From assembly GCA_945906305.1 (NCBI GenBank), contig CAMDQT010000012.1:33569-97568 (forward strand): a stretch of DNA of 64,000 bases. The letters are read 5' to 3'. The notes under the pieces were generated by a model. It did no database searches and had not been told where the DNA came from. It saw only the letters and a list, made by a program, of their open reading frames with translations. Source of the DNA: Ferrithrix thermotolerans DSM 19514 (GTDB lineage: Bacteria; Actinomycetota; Acidimicrobiia; Acidimicrobiales; CAIXPF01). Below are positions 1 through 10,069 of the stretch, one piece after another (position 1 is the first letter of the stretch; every line of letters begins with the position of its first letter). The position numbers were made by a program, and so were the translations under genes.

Positions 1-154
1 GCTGAAGGTCCAGCCACGCGGACAGCACCGTAGTAACCAGTGCGGACAGTTCCGCCATACTGGCGCCGGTCCGGCGGGCCAGAGCCCAATCGCGCCATTC
101 GGCCTTGGTCCAGCCCACCCCACCAATGTTGACCTCGCTCCTCGGATGTGGCAT
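1..154 (-). CDS. Hypothetical protein, 3' end beyond left edge
   Basis: An open frame of 51 codons runs off the left edge; its start is the ATG complementary to 152-154. The visible part contains GWTKAEWRDWALARRTG followed by a hydrophobic stretch rich in Leu, Val and Ala. The main support for the start is a minus-strand TACGCT hexamer at 162-167, 7 nt upstream of the ATG, the leaderless spacing common in this window. I do not recognise the family, and the C-terminus is not visible. It lies head to head with the leu leader, and each start codon falls inside the other promoter's -10 element. Confidence 0.45.
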   Translation of the reverse strand, partial: MPHPRSEVNIGGVGWTKAEWRDWALARRTGASMAELSALVTTVLSAWLDLQ

Positions 155-157
155 TGT
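129..157 (+). promoter_or_regulatory. Putative promoter of the leu leader and leuA
   Basis: TTGACC (129-134) and CATTGT (152-157) are separated by 17 bp, a sigma70-like arrangement. The -35 is good and the -10 is weak at its first base. Transcription would begin near 164, only a few bases before the leader ATG at 167. Confidence 0.4.
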
Positions 158-161
158 TTTC

Positions 162-167
162 AGCGTA
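162..167 (-). promoter_or_regulatory. -10 hexamer TACGCT for the partial ORF at 1-154
   Basis: TACGCT on the minus strand lies 7 nt upstream of the ATG at 154-152. It overlaps the start of the plus-strand leu leader peptide. Confidence 0.45.
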
Positions 168-208
168 TGTCCACGCAAACTCGGTTGCTGGGTCTCCTTC
201 TTGAGTAG
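167..208 (+). CDS. leu leader peptide (13 codons, Leu-rich)
   Basis: The frame reads MSTQTRLLGLLLE and then TAG. Five of its 13 codons are leucine, arranged as a TTG-CTG pair and a CTC-CTT-CTT triplet just before the stop. It is followed by two hairpins and then leuA. A short ORF with clustered codons for the pathway's end product is the hallmark of a ribosome-mediated attenuator. There is no Shine-Dalgarno sequence, so translation would be nearly leaderless from a start near 164. That it senses charged tRNA-Leu is inferred from this layout and from leader peptides known upstream of leu and ilv genes in other actinobacteria. Confidence 0.65.
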   Translation: MSTQTRLLGLLLE

Positions 209-235
209 GCGAGTGTCCACATAGGGCGCTCGCCT
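207..235 (+). promoter_or_regulatory. Leader RNA stem 1 (possible pause or anti-terminator element)
   Basis: AGGCGAG at 207-213 pairs with CTCGCCT at 229-235. The 5' arm overlaps the leader peptide stop codon, so a terminating ribosome would melt this stem and a ribosome stalled on the Leu codons would leave it free. It abuts the next hairpin without sharing bases, so a classical mutually exclusive anti-terminator is not obvious. Confidence 0.4.
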
Positions 236-276
236 CGACCTCCTGTGCCAGTCGGCAGGGAGGTCGCTTTGATTTT
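236..276 (+). terminator. leu attenuator (intrinsic-terminator-like hairpin)
   Basis: CGACCTCC (236-243) pairs with GGAGGTCG (259-266). The stem continues inward through a U-G pair, one bulged G and TGCC/GGCA to a 4-nt loop AGTC (250-253). It is followed by CTTTGATTTT, an unusually T-rich tail for this genome. It lies between the Leu-rich leader peptide and leuA, so it would stop transcription before leuA when leucine is abundant (inference). Confidence 0.6.
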
Positions 277-292
277 CACCCCCATTCCGTGA

Positions 293-2041
<1,749 letters not shown>

Positions 2042-2044
2042 GCT

Positions 2045-3235
2045 TCAGGACAACAGGCCCGTCGGGTGAGCGGCCACCCAAGCCCCGATGCGTCCCATGG
2101 CCTCCGCAATGTCAGCGGTGGCACCGGAAAAGGAGAACCGGACGAACTCGGCCCCACGCGTGGGGTCGAAGTCGATACCCGGGGTGACGGCCACCGCTAG
2201 CTCCTCCAGCCAGGCCTCGCACAACGCTGCGCTATCGCGCGCCAGGTGGCTGGTGCGGGCATACACGTAGAAGGCACCGTCCGCCGGGGACAGTTCGGTG
2301 ATGCCCATCGCCGGCAGCGCCTCCAGCACGATCTCCCGGTTGCGGCCGTAGCGTCGCACATGGTCGTCGAGTTCCTCCGCCGCGTCGAAGGCGGCCAACG
2401 CGGCGTGCTGGGACAGCGTGGCGGGGCAGATGTAAAGATTGCCGGCCAGGCGGTCCACCACCTCGACGAGGTCCGTGGGTAGCACCATCCAACCCAGCCG
2501 CCAGCCCGTCATCGAGAAGTACTTGGAGAAGCTGTTCAACACGATGACGTCGTCGCTGAAGGACAACGCCGTCGGCGCCGCGCTGCTGTAGCTGATGCCG
2601 TGATAGATCTCGTCCGCGACGAGGCGCACGCCACGCTCCGCGCTCCAGTTCACCAGCGCCTGCAACTCAGCCTCGGTCAAGGCCGTACCGGTGGGGTTTG
2701 ACGGCGAGGCCATCACCAGGCCATCGAGGGGGCCGGCGGCGTCGAGTATCTGCGGCGTCGGCTGAAAGCGACTCGTCGCGTCGACGGGCACACCGACCGC
2801 AACCCGCTCGAAAGCCAGCAACGTGTTGCGGTAGCACGGATAGCCCGGTTCGGTCACCGCCACCCTCGCACCGGCCGGGAACGCCGCCAGGAAGGCCAGC
2901 ACGAAGCCCCCCGACGCTCCCGCGGTGAGCACGATCCGTTCCGGATCCACCGTGACGCCATAGCGCTGGGCGTAGTGCGCCGCGATACGCAAGCGAAGTG
3001 GCGCGATGCCGTTGGCGGTGGTGTAGCCGAGGCGTTCGGACGCCACGGCACGATTGGCGGCATCGAGCACCGTTCGTGGCGCCCCAGTGCAGGGCTGGCC
3101 GACCTCGAGGTGCAGCACCGGCCGACCCGCGTCCTGCATCGCCTGGGCCGCCTGGAGCACCTCAAGCACGTAGAACGGCGGCACGTCCCGTCCCACCGGA
3201 TAGCGGACCGGACGAGCCCCGGGGCGATTGATCAC
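2045..3235 (-). CDS. PLP-dependent aminotransferase, class I/II
   Basis: A fold-type I aminotransferase of 396 residues. The pyridoxal-phosphate lysine lies in NSFSKYFSMTGWRLGW, and the family motifs SPSNPTGTALT and DEIYHGISY precede it. The amino-acid substrate cannot be named from sequence. I chose the GTG at 3235 because the longer frame is only an antisense reading of the VOC gene; this start lies 7 nt after the VOC stop, with a purine-rich stretch before it. The two genes are probably one transcript, driven from the promoter before the VOC gene. Confidence 0.85.
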   Translation of the reverse strand: MINRPGARPVRYPVGRDVPPFYVLEVLQAAQAMQDAGRPVLHLEVGQPCTGAPRTVLDAANRAVASERLGYTTANGIAPLRLRIAAHYAQRYGVTVDPERIVLTAGASGGFVLAFLAAFPAGARVAVTEPGYPCYRNTLLAFERVAVGVPVDATSRFQPTPQILDAAGPLDGLVMASPSNPTGTALTEAELQALVNWSAERGVRLVADEIYHGISYSSAAPTALSFSDDVIVLNSFSKYFSMTGWRLGWMVLPTDLVEVVDRLAGNLYICPATLSQHAALAAFDAAEELDDHVRRYGRNREIVLEALPAMGITELSPADGAFYVYARTSHLARDSAALCEAWLEELAVAVTPGIDFDPTRGAEFVRFSFSGATADIAEAMGRIGAWVAAHPTGLLS

Positions 3236-3242
3236 CCGCCGC

Positions 3243-3653
3243 TCAGCCGTTCTGGACGAACTCGACCCAGTTGCCGTCGGGGTCTTCGACCATCCCGATG
3301 GTGACACCGGGCCGTGCCTCGCGGATGGAGATCGCCACCTTGTAACCCGCCGCCTCACAGGCACCCATCACTTCAGCGAGATTGGTCACGATGATCGTGA
3401 AATAGCGATAGCCGCTGGCACCGACGAGTCCACCGGGGGGGTTCGACGCCGCAGGTACGTTGTCGAACTTCACCAACTTCACCAGGGTCTCGCCACAGTT
3501 CAGGCGATGCATGGTGCCCCCGCCGCCTAGTGGCATCGCGATGTCTGCGACGTGCTCGAACCCGAGTGTGTCACGGTAGAAACGAAGCGAGGCTTCGCTG
3601 TCGCGAATCACGATACCGAGGTCGACGGCATTCTTGGCTAGTTGTACACCCAT
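3243..3653 (-). CDS. VOC (glyoxalase/bleomycin resistance/dioxygenase) family protein
   Basis: A 136-residue single-module protein with the vicinal-oxygen-chelate pattern. The first beta-strand unit reads DLGIVIRDSEASLRFYRDTLG, and the C-terminal unit ends in DPDGNWVEFVQNG, whose Glu is the usual metal ligand. Members include lactoylglutathione lyases, epimerases and ring-cleaving dioxygenases; the substrate is not predictable here. A TAGGGT hexamer 8 nt before the ATG indicates a leaderless mRNA. It is co-oriented with the aminotransferase and divergent from the dienelactone hydrolase gene. Confidence 0.8.
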   Translation of the reverse strand: MGVQLAKNAVDLGIVIRDSEASLRFYRDTLGFEHVADIAMPLGGGGTMHRLNCGETLVKLVKFDNVPAASNPPGGLVGASGYRYFTIIVTNLAEVMGACEAAGYKVAISIREARPGVTIGMVEDPDGNWVEFVQNG

Positions 3654-3661
3654 GGGCGCGG

Positions 3662-3667
3662 ACCCTA
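3662..3667 (-). promoter_or_regulatory. -10 TAGGGT, leaderless promoter of the VOC gene
   Basis: The hexamer ends 8 nt before the ATG at 3653, on the minus strand. Confidence 0.6.
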
Positions 3668-3692
3668 GCCCAGCGAGCAGCCCGCGGCGCGG

Positions 3693-3698
3693 TAGCGT
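3693..3698 (+). promoter_or_regulatory. -10 TAGCGT, leaderless promoter of the dienelactone hydrolase gene
   Basis: The hexamer ends 8 nt before the GTG at 3707 and decides that start. It is divergent from the VOC promoter 25 bp away. Confidence 0.6.
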
Positions 3699-3706
3699 CG
3701 GTAGAC

Positions 3707-4375
3707 GTGTCCGCCTCGTCGGCCGGGTCCGGCTATCTCATCAAGCCATTCGATGTTCAGCACCGTCGGGGTGTGCTGGTGCTGCACTCGTGGTGGGGGC
3801 TCACTGGCTTCGTCCGAGGACTCTGCGACCGCCTTGCCGATGCGGGCTACATCGCGCTTGCTCCCGACCTGCTCGACGGCGAACTCCCCACGTCAGTCGA
3901 ACAGGCCGAGGGGTGCCTGGCCGAGCTCGACATGAACCGTTCCTCGGCCCTGGTGCTCTCAAGCGCCCGGGCGCTACGTGCCGTGTGCGACACGCCCGCC
4001 GAGCCGATAGCGGTGATCGGGTTGTCCATGGGTGCATCGTGGGGCCTGTGGCTTGCCGCCCGCTCGCCGGAAGAGGTCGCCGCCACCGTTGCCTTCTACG
4101 GCACGCAGAGCGTCGACTTCAACGAATCCCGTAGTGCCTTCCTGGGACACTTCGCCGAGTTCGACACCCTTGTCAGTGGCGACGACGTGGTCGAACTCGA
4201 GGCGCATCTGCACCTCGTTGGGCGCCCCGTCGAGTTCCACCGCTACCCCGGCACAGCTCATTGGTTTTTCGAAGCCGACCGAGAATCCGCCTACGACGCC
4301 GGGGCGGCAGAATTGGCCTGGGAGCGCACCATTGCCTTCCTCGACCAGCACTTTCGCCCCTCGCTCAGCGCTTGA
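3707..4375 (+). CDS. Dienelactone hydrolase family protein
   Basis: An alpha/beta hydrolase of 222 residues. The nucleophile is Ser107 in GLSMGA, where classical dienelactone hydrolases use Cys; the acid is probably the Asp of FAEFD and the base the His of GTAHWFF. LVLHSWWGLT near residue 25 forms the oxyanion region typical of this family. The natural substrate is unknown. The upstream part of the open frame is antisense to the VOC gene, so I use the GTG at 3707, supported by a leaderless -10. The 3' end overlaps the convergent murJ gene by 11 bp. Confidence 0.85.
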   Translation: MSASSAGSGYLIKPFDVQHRRGVLVLHSWWGLTGFVRGLCDRLADAGYIALAPDLLDGELPTSVEQAEGCLAELDMNRSSALVLSSARALRAVCDTPAEPIAVIGLSMGASWGLWLAARSPEEVAATVAFYGTQSVDFNESRSAFLGHFAEFDTLVSGDDVVELEAHLHLVGRPVEFHRYPGTAHWFFEADRESAYDAGAAELAWERTIAFLDQHFRPSLSA

Positions 4376-5954
4376 GCAGCCGGCGCCCAACATCGAGCAA
4401 GGCCCGCAGGTCCTCGTCGGCACGCAGGCCGGCCAGGAAGACGATGTAGCTGCCCGCCGCCGCTACCGTGCCCACCGATAGCGCCACGAGGGGATGAACC
4501 GGCCGGCCACCCCAGGCCAGCAACTCCTCGGTGGCGACCACGACCACCGCCATTTGGAGCGCCGCGAGCATGAGGCGGACCACAATCGTCACCTCGGAAT
4601 AGCGGAAGGTACCGAGACGATGGGCGAACCAACCGAAGGCGATGACCGCCGTGATCCAGTAGCCAACGCCGTAGGCGGCGGCGAGCCCAGCCACCCCCAG
4701 AATGGGGCTGGCTACCAGGCCCATGCCGACTACCAGGATGTTCTGCACCACTGCCACCCGAAACGGCGGCCGCGTATCCGCCAACGCATAGAACGCCCGC
4801 ACGACGTGTTGAATGATCGAAAATGGCAGTAGCCCAAACATGAACCAGCGGAAGATGGTGACGGTGGTGTCCACATCGCCCCGCAGCGGCAGCAATTCCC
4901 ACAAGGGCCGGGCCACCACCATCAGCAAGGCCGCGGTCGGGGCCACCAACAGCACAATGAAGCGCAGCCCTCGTAGCCACTCGCGTCGCAGCGCCCGCTG
5001 ATCGCCGACCTGGGCTGCGTAGGCGAGTTCCGGCCCCAGCGTCGTAGTTATCGACACCACCAACAGCGCGTACACCACGTAGAAAACCAGGTTGGCGTAG
5101 GTCCAGGCCGCGTACCCGCCCGGCTGTTTGAACCGATTGGCCAACAGCGAGGTGATGGTCACACCGATCTGGCTCACCAGCACGTAACCCAGTGCGGCCT
5201 TGCCCGCCACCTTGAGCTGCTGCAGCGCCTGATGGTGGCGATCGACCTTGAGGCGTAGACCGATGCGAGCCCGATGCACCGAGGGCAACAACACCGCCGC
5301 ATTGGCCACCACCCCAAGGGTCGTACCCAAGCCCAGTACCAACAAGGTCCAACGCTGGCCCTGCACCGCCTCGAGCGGTATCGCATCGAGTTCGGCCCCC
5401 GCCACCCGGCTGGCGAGCGCGTAGGTGGCGATCACCACCAGGTTGTTCAGCACCGGAGCAAAGGCCGCGGCCGCAAAGTGCCGCCGCGCCGCCAACAGCG
5501 CAGCGGCGACAGCTATCACCCCATAGAAGAACACCTGGGGAACGAACCACCGCAACAACACGACGAAGGTGGCCTGCTGCGCGGCCTGTTCGCCACCACC
5601 ACTCAGCGAGGCAATAGCGGAGGCCAACAGCGGCGCGGCGAGGACGCCAGCCACGGTGATCGCCGCCAAGCCCCCCACCGCCACCGATACCACCGCGGAC
5701 ACACCGTCGCGGTCTTCGCGTCGGGTGAGGTCGACAAAAAGTGGCAGCAACACCGCCGAAAGCACACCGCCGGCGAGCAACTCATAGACCAGGTTGGGAA
5801 CGTTGTTGGCGAAGGTGTAGACGTCCGCCAGCGCCCCGGTGCCCAGTACGTCGATGAGAACGACCGTGCGCGCCAAGCCGGTCAGTCGTGACAGCAATAC
5901 GCCAACGCTGATCAGCGCGCTTGATCGGGCGAGCCCAGCACCACCTTCGGCCAC
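4365..5954 (-). CDS. murJ: MurJ/MviN family lipid II flippase
   Basis: A polytopic membrane protein of the MOP exporter superfamily with about 14 hydrophobic segments, beginning RSSALISVGVLLSRLTGLAR as is typical of MurJ. It is expected to flip lipid-linked peptidoglycan precursor across the cytoplasmic membrane. At 529 residues it lacks the large cytoplasmic pseudokinase extension of mycobacterial MviN. The start is uncertain: the GTG at 5954 gives the best family alignment, but GTG codons at 5972 and 6023 are also in frame, and none has a clear ribosome-binding site. It follows the crotonase gene on the same strand. Confidence 0.85.
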   Translation of the reverse strand: MAEGGAGLARSSALISVGVLLSRLTGLARTVVLIDVLGTGALADVYTFANNVPNLVYELLAGGVLSAVLLPLFVDLTRREDRDGVSAVVSVAVGGLAAITVAGVLAAPLLASAIASLSGGGEQAAQQATFVVLLRWFVPQVFFYGVIAVAAALLAARRHFAAAAFAPVLNNLVVIATYALASRVAGAELDAIPLEAVQGQRWTLLVLGLGTTLGVVANAAVLLPSVHRARIGLRLKVDRHHQALQQLKVAGKAALGYVLVSQIGVTITSLLANRFKQPGGYAAWTYANLVFYVVYALLVVSITTTLGPELAYAAQVGDQRALRREWLRGLRFIVLLVAPTAALLMVVARPLWELLPLRGDVDTTVTIFRWFMFGLLPFSIIQHVVRAFYALADTRPPFRVAVVQNILVVGMGLVASPILGVAGLAAAYGVGYWITAVIAFGWFAHRLGTFRYSEVTIVVRLMLAALQMAVVVVATEELLAWGGRPVHPLVALSVGTVAAAGSYIVFLAGLRADEDLRALLDVGRRLLKR

Positions 5955-6030
5955 GGCAAAACAGCCTGGCACACGAGCCCCGCTCCCCCGGTGACCCTCC
6001 ACCGATGCCGAGGCTCGCCCCACTCGGTGT

Positions 6031-6834
6031 TCAACGATTCTCGAATGGCGCCTTTTCTGGGCTGAAGAAGCTGGTCATGGCCCGTCGAGCATCCATGGTG
6101 TGCGAGGCCAGGATCTGGGTACGGTTCTCGAGGTCGATGCCCGATGCGAGCGAGCCCGTCTCCAGGTTGGACCACATAACTTCCTTGGTCATCCACACCC
6201 CAAACGGCGAGTTGGCCTTGATCCGCTCGGCCGTGGCCAGGGCGCTTTCCAGCAGCGCCTCAAGCGGCACCGACTCGGTGACGAGCCCCAACTTGTCCGC
6301 CTCGGCGGCGTCGAACACTCGGCCGGTGAGGAGCAGTTCCCAAGCCCGGGACGCACCTATTAGACGGGGCAGCAGCCACGACACCCCAATGTCACACCCC
6401 GACAGTCCGAGCCGCACAAAGGCCGTGCCGAATCTCGCGTTGGTGGCACACACTCGGATATCCGATGCCAAGGCGAGCGCGAACCCACCTCCGGCACAGG
6501 GCCCGTTGATGGCCGCGATGACCGGCTGGCGTAGGTCACGCAATCGGGGCACCAGGCTGGCAATGAACTGCTGCACCGCCATGCCCTGCTGAGCGGTGCC
6601 CAGCTTCTCTGTCCCCGGCACGACCCCGAACCCGTTGAGATCAAGGCCGGCACAGAACCCGCGGCCGGCACCGGTGAGGATCACCGCCCGACAGTCGTGA
6701 TCGCTGTCGATCTGCACTAAGGCATCGTGTAAATCACGGACCAAGTGGTAGGTGAGCGCGTTGAGCTTGTCGGGGCGGTTGAGGGTGATCTGGGTCACCC
6801 CCGGGGCCGGCTGGCTCAATTCGATGTTGCTCAT
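6031..6834 (-). CDS. Enoyl-CoA hydratase/isomerase family protein
   Basis: A crotonase-fold protein of 267 residues. The two oxyanion-hole segments are GRGFCAGLDLNG and NGPCAGGGFALALASD. The position usually holding the second catalytic Glu lies in GLSGCDIGVSW, so simple hydration activity is not certain. Crotonases act on acyl-CoA thioesters in beta-oxidation and related routes. Its ATG overlaps the TGA of the SMP-30 gene (ATGA), so the two are translationally coupled. Longer in-frame starts read through SMP-30 and were rejected. Confidence 0.85.
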   Translation of the reverse strand: MSNIELSQPAPGVTQITLNRPDKLNALTYHLVRDLHDALVQIDSDHDCRAVILTGAGRGFCAGLDLNGFGVVPGTEKLGTAQQGMAVQQFIASLVPRLRDLRQPVIAAINGPCAGGGFALALASDIRVCATNARFGTAFVRLGLSGCDIGVSWLLPRLIGASRAWELLLTGRVFDAAEADKLGLVTESVPLEALLESALATAERIKANSPFGVWMTKEVMWSNLETGSLASGIDLENRTQILASHTMDARRAMTSFFSPEKAPFENR

Positions 6835-7766
6835 ACGGTCAGTCCTCCGAAGTTGAGTGCCAAGCCTGGGCAGTGCCACTCATGGGCGTAGAGCGTGCCT
6901 TTGCCTGATGCCGTGATGTAAGCCGTGCTCAAAGCCTCGCCACCGAAACAGATGTTGGTGACCATGGGATCGCCACCCGGCACGGGCACGATGGCCCGAA
7001 TGTGGCCATCGGGCGCGATTGCGGTCACGGCGCCGACCATGAGCGTGGCCACACACACGTTGCCCTCGGAGTCCACCGCCAGTGAATCAAGGCGGGCCAC
7101 TCCGCCAACATTGGCCAGCAGGGTCGCCGTGACCGACGTGGAGGAAATCTGCACCCCATTCTGGCGCAGCACGCCAGGTGACTCGAGTTCCCAGAACCAC
7201 ACCCGTCCCGTTGCAGTCTCGGCGTAGTACAGCCGATCTTCTTGCGGGGACAGGCCGATACCGTTCGGCGTCAGCAGCGGAAAGGCCACCGTGGTGATGC
7301 TGCGGCCATCGATGCTGGCGTAGTAAATGGCGCCTCGGTCGAGTTCCTCCGGGCGGCCCTTGCCGAGGTCGGTGAAGTAGAAGCCACCATGGCGGTCGAA
7401 GACGATGTCGTTCGGGCCCCGCAAGGGCCGTCCATCAGCCTCGGTATAGAGAGTTTCGACCGCGCCGCTGGCGAGGTCGACGCGCTGTATCGACCCGCCG
7501 GTATAGCTGGCGGGCTGAAATCCGGGGAGCAACAGTCCGCCTCGCTCATGCCACTCGAAGCCACCGTTATTGCAGATGTAGACCTTGCCATCAGGTCCGA
7601 GTGCCGCCCCATTGGGCCCACCTCCGGTGCTTGCCACCACCTCCGTCGTGCCGTCAGCCCGGCATCGCGTCAGCGTGCCGCGAGCGATCTCCACCACCAG
7701 AACGTCCCCGTCGGGTAATGCGATCGGCCCTTCCGGAAACTGCAATCCCGTCGTGATGACCCGCAC
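6831..7766 (-). CDS. SMP-30/gluconolactonase/LRE family protein
   Basis: A six-bladed beta-propeller of 311 residues. Metal-site motifs typical of SMP-30 lactonases are present: FPEGP near the N-terminus (Glu), RGPNDIVFD (Asn) and DSLAVDSEGN (Asp). Such enzymes hydrolyse sugar or other lactones; the substrate is unknown. A GTG start at 7766 is preceded by a strong GGGGGAGGG. It heads a coupled pair with the crotonase and is divergent from the P450 gene. Confidence 0.85.
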   Translation of the reverse strand: MRVITTGLQFPEGPIALPDGDVLVVEIARGTLTRCRADGTTEVVASTGGGPNGAALGPDGKVYICNNGGFEWHERGGLLLPGFQPASYTGGSIQRVDLASGAVETLYTEADGRPLRGPNDIVFDRHGGFYFTDLGKGRPEELDRGAIYYASIDGRSITTVAFPLLTPNGIGLSPQEDRLYYAETATGRVWFWELESPGVLRQNGVQISSTSVTATLLANVGGVARLDSLAVDSEGNVCVATLMVGAVTAIAPDGHIRAIVPVPGGDPMVTNICFGGEALSTAYITASGKGTLYAHEWHCPGLALNFGGLTV

Positions 7767-7917
7767 GTTCGGCCCTCCCCCTCTTCCGTCGATGTGTTGG
7801 CATCGACTTCAGTTCCACTGCCGGTCGCGGCCAGCCTTACGCCACCACGCCGGCAAATTACGGCCCTGACCATACAGGCCAGGTTCTCGCTGCGGTTGAC
7901 GCAGCCGAACCGGTCAC

Positions 7918-7923
7918 TACCCT
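7918..7923 (+). promoter_or_regulatory. -10 TACCCT, leaderless promoter of the P450 gene
   Basis: The hexamer ends 7 nt before the GTG at 7931. Confidence 0.6.
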
Positions 7924-7930
7924 TGACTCT

Positions 7931-9145
7931 GTGCCCACGCCCCTGGACGAACTCGACCTGGCGGAGTTCGACCTGTTCGACCCTGCTTTCAACGCCGACC
8001 CCTTCGGGACCCTGCATCGGCTCTCGGCCGATCACCGGCTGCTGCGCACGCCATTCGGCCTCATCGTGCTCGGCTATGACGACTGCCAGGCCGCGCTACG
8101 GCAGCCGAATCTGCACCAGGGAATCAGGCTGTTGCAGGACATGCAGGCCATCACCGACGAACGCTTCGTGCAACGCAAACGGCAGTCGATCCTCACCACC
8201 GAGGGTGACGCCCACACCCGGCTGCGCAAACTCGTCTCCAAAGCATTCACCCCACGGGCCACCGACCGTTTGCGTCCACTGATGCGAGAGCTCATGGAGC
8301 GGCTCGTCGACCCGCTGAGTGCGCTCGGACAGGCCGAGTTCGTGTCGGAGGTATCAGATCCCTATCCGATCCCCATTATTTGCGCCCTTTTCGGTGCCCC
8401 CACCGAGGATCTGCCGCTTTTCTCGCGTTGGGCGACCGACATCCTCAAATCACTGGGCTTCAACTTGGCCCAGGACCTTCCGGCCATTCTCGCCGCGGAG
8501 GAAGAGATGGACCACTACATGGAGGCGCTCATCGAACGCCGTCGCCGCGAACCTCGTGAGGACCTGCTCACCGACCTCATCGTCGCCGAGGAGGCCGGCG
8601 ATCATCTCAGCCACGAAGAGCTGATCATGATGGCCGAGGCGATCATGCTCGCCGGCACGGACACCACCCGCAATCAGCTTGCCACCGCCATGTGGCTCTT
8701 CGCCCAGCATCCCCAGCAGTGGACCCTGCTCGGGGCACAGCCAGAACTCGCCGCCAATGCCGCCGATGAGGTTCTCCGCTTCAACGGAGTCGTGCGCTCC
8801 GTCATCAGGGTGGCCGCGCACGATGTCGAGGTGGCGGGGGCCCTCGTGCCCACCGGGACCTTGATCCTTCCGTCTTTCGCCGCGGCCAACAGAGACGAGA
8901 GCTATTTTTCGGACCCGATGCGCTTTGACATCAGCCGCGCCTCCGACCGCTCGCACCTCAGCTTTGGCGGCGGAATCCATTATTGCCTCGGAGCCAACCT
9001 CGCCCGAGCCGAGTTGGCCGAGGCGTTGAGTGTCTTGGCCCGACGCATGCCCGGCCTGGCGCTCGAGGCCAAGCCGACCTGGCGGCCACCGATCGGTATC
9101 CAAGGACCTACCAGCCTGCACCTCCGTTTCGAACCGGGCTCCTAA
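7931..9145 (+). CDS. Cytochrome P450
   Basis: A soluble bacterial-type P450 of 404 residues. The I-helix oxygen-activation motif is AGTDTT (241-246), the K-helix ExxR is EVLR (280-283), and the haem ligand is Cys352 in FGGGIHYCLG. Substrate and CYP family cannot be assigned. No ferredoxin or reductase gene is adjacent, so electrons must come from partners encoded elsewhere. The next gene, an SDR, is co-oriented but has its own promoter-like TAGGGT. The leaderless -10 supports the GTG start. Confidence 0.93.
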   Translation: MPTPLDELDLAEFDLFDPAFNADPFGTLHRLSADHRLLRTPFGLIVLGYDDCQAALRQPNLHQGIRLLQDMQAITDERFVQRKRQSILTTEGDAHTRLRKLVSKAFTPRATDRLRPLMRELMERLVDPLSALGQAEFVSEVSDPYPIPIICALFGAPTEDLPLFSRWATDILKSLGFNLAQDLPAILAAEEEMDHYMEALIERRRREPREDLLTDLIVAEEAGDHLSHEELIMMAEAIMLAGTDTTRNQLATAMWLFAQHPQQWTLLGAQPELAANAADEVLRFNGVVRSVIRVAAHDVEVAGALVPTGTLILPSFAAANRDESYFSDPMRFDISRASDRSHLSFGGGIHYCLGANLARAELAEALSVLARRMPGLALEAKPTWRPPIGIQGPTSLHLRFEPGS

Positions 9146-9196
9146 ACGCCACCGCGCCACAGATCGGTGCTCCTCGCCCGTTACCGGCAAGACAGG

Positions 9197-9202
9197 TAGG
9201 GT
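9197..9202 (+). promoter_or_regulatory. -10-like TAGGGT upstream of the SDR gene
   Basis: The hexamer lies 60 nt before the ATG at 9263 and would give a 5' leader of about 55 nt carrying the GGAGGTAAGG ribosome-binding site. Confidence 0.4.
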
Positions 9203-9262
9203 CCGCCCCACGCAACATCCTGGCGCGGCCCGTGGTCGCGCTCACGACACGGAGGTAAGGAC

Positions 9263-10003
9263 ATGGGCAAGCTCGACGGCCGGGTCGCCATCATCACCGG
9301 CGGCGCCCGAGGTCAGGGCGAGGCAGAGGCCCGCCTCTTCGCCGCCGAAGGGGCCACCGTGGTACTCACCGATCTACTGGCCGAACTGGGCCAGCGCGTG
9401 GCGGCAGACATCGGCGGCACCTTCTTGCGCCACGATGTCACCAGCGAGGCTGACTGGACCGCGGTCATCGAGGCCACCGTCAAGGCTCACGGTGGAGTCG
9501 ACATCTTGGTGAACAACGCTGGCATCTACCGCAAGGGAAACCTCCGCAACACCACGCTCGAGGACTACCGCCAGGTGATCGACATCAACCAGATCGGAGT
9601 CTTCCTGGGAATGCAGGCCGTCGCCGCCACGATGATGGAAGCCAAGCGCGGCGCCATCATCAACATCTCCTCCATTGCTGGCATGCTCGGTACGCCACAG
9701 TCCATCGCCTACGGCGCTTCCAAATGGGCGGTACGCGGGATGACGAAGGCCGCGGCGCTCGATCTCGGACGGTTCGGTATCCGGGTCAACTCGATCCACC
9801 CCGGCATGATCGCCACCGACATGATGACTGAGGTCACCGACGGTTCGGACAGCCGCTACGAGAGAATGGAACGGGCCGTGCCACTCGGGCGGGCGGCGCA
9901 GGCCAGCGAGATTGCCTCGGTGGCGTTGTTCCTCGCCAGCGACGACAGCAGCTACGCCACCGGCGCGGAGTTCATCATCGATGGCGGCATCACGGCCATG
10001 TGA
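9263..10003 (+). CDS. SDR family oxidoreductase (classical)
   Basis: A short-chain dehydrogenase/reductase of 246 residues. It has TGGARGQG for dinucleotide binding, NNAG, the catalytic Ser in ISSIAG and the YxxxK pair in YGASK. An acidic residue after the second strand (VVLTDLL) favours NAD(H). The substrate is unknown; the steroid/3-oxoacyl type is common. The ATG is preceded by GGAGGTAAGG, one of the clearest ribosome-binding sites in the window. Its neighbours, a P450 and a CMD protein, suggest oxidation of a lipophilic compound (inference). Confidence 0.9.
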   Translation: MGKLDGRVAIITGGARGQGEAEARLFAAEGATVVLTDLLAELGQRVAADIGGTFLRHDVTSEADWTAVIEATVKAHGGVDILVNNAGIYRKGNLRNTTLEDYRQVIDINQIGVFLGMQAVAATMMEAKRGAIINISSIAGMLGTPQSIAYGASKWAVRGMTKAAALDLGRFGIRVNSIHPGMIATDMMTEVTDGSDSRYERMERAVPLGRAAQASEIASVALFLASDDSSYATGAEFIIDGGITAM

Positions 10004-10057
10004 GCGGCGCGCGATGCCCTGCCGGTTCGTCCGGCACATGTCAACCCTCCAGCCCGC

Positions 10058-10063
10058 TAGGTT
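10058..10063 (+). promoter_or_regulatory. -10 TAGGTT, leaderless promoter of the CMD gene and coaE
   Basis: The hexamer ends 6 nt before the ATG at 10070. Confidence 0.6.
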
Positions 10064-10069
10064 CGGCCC

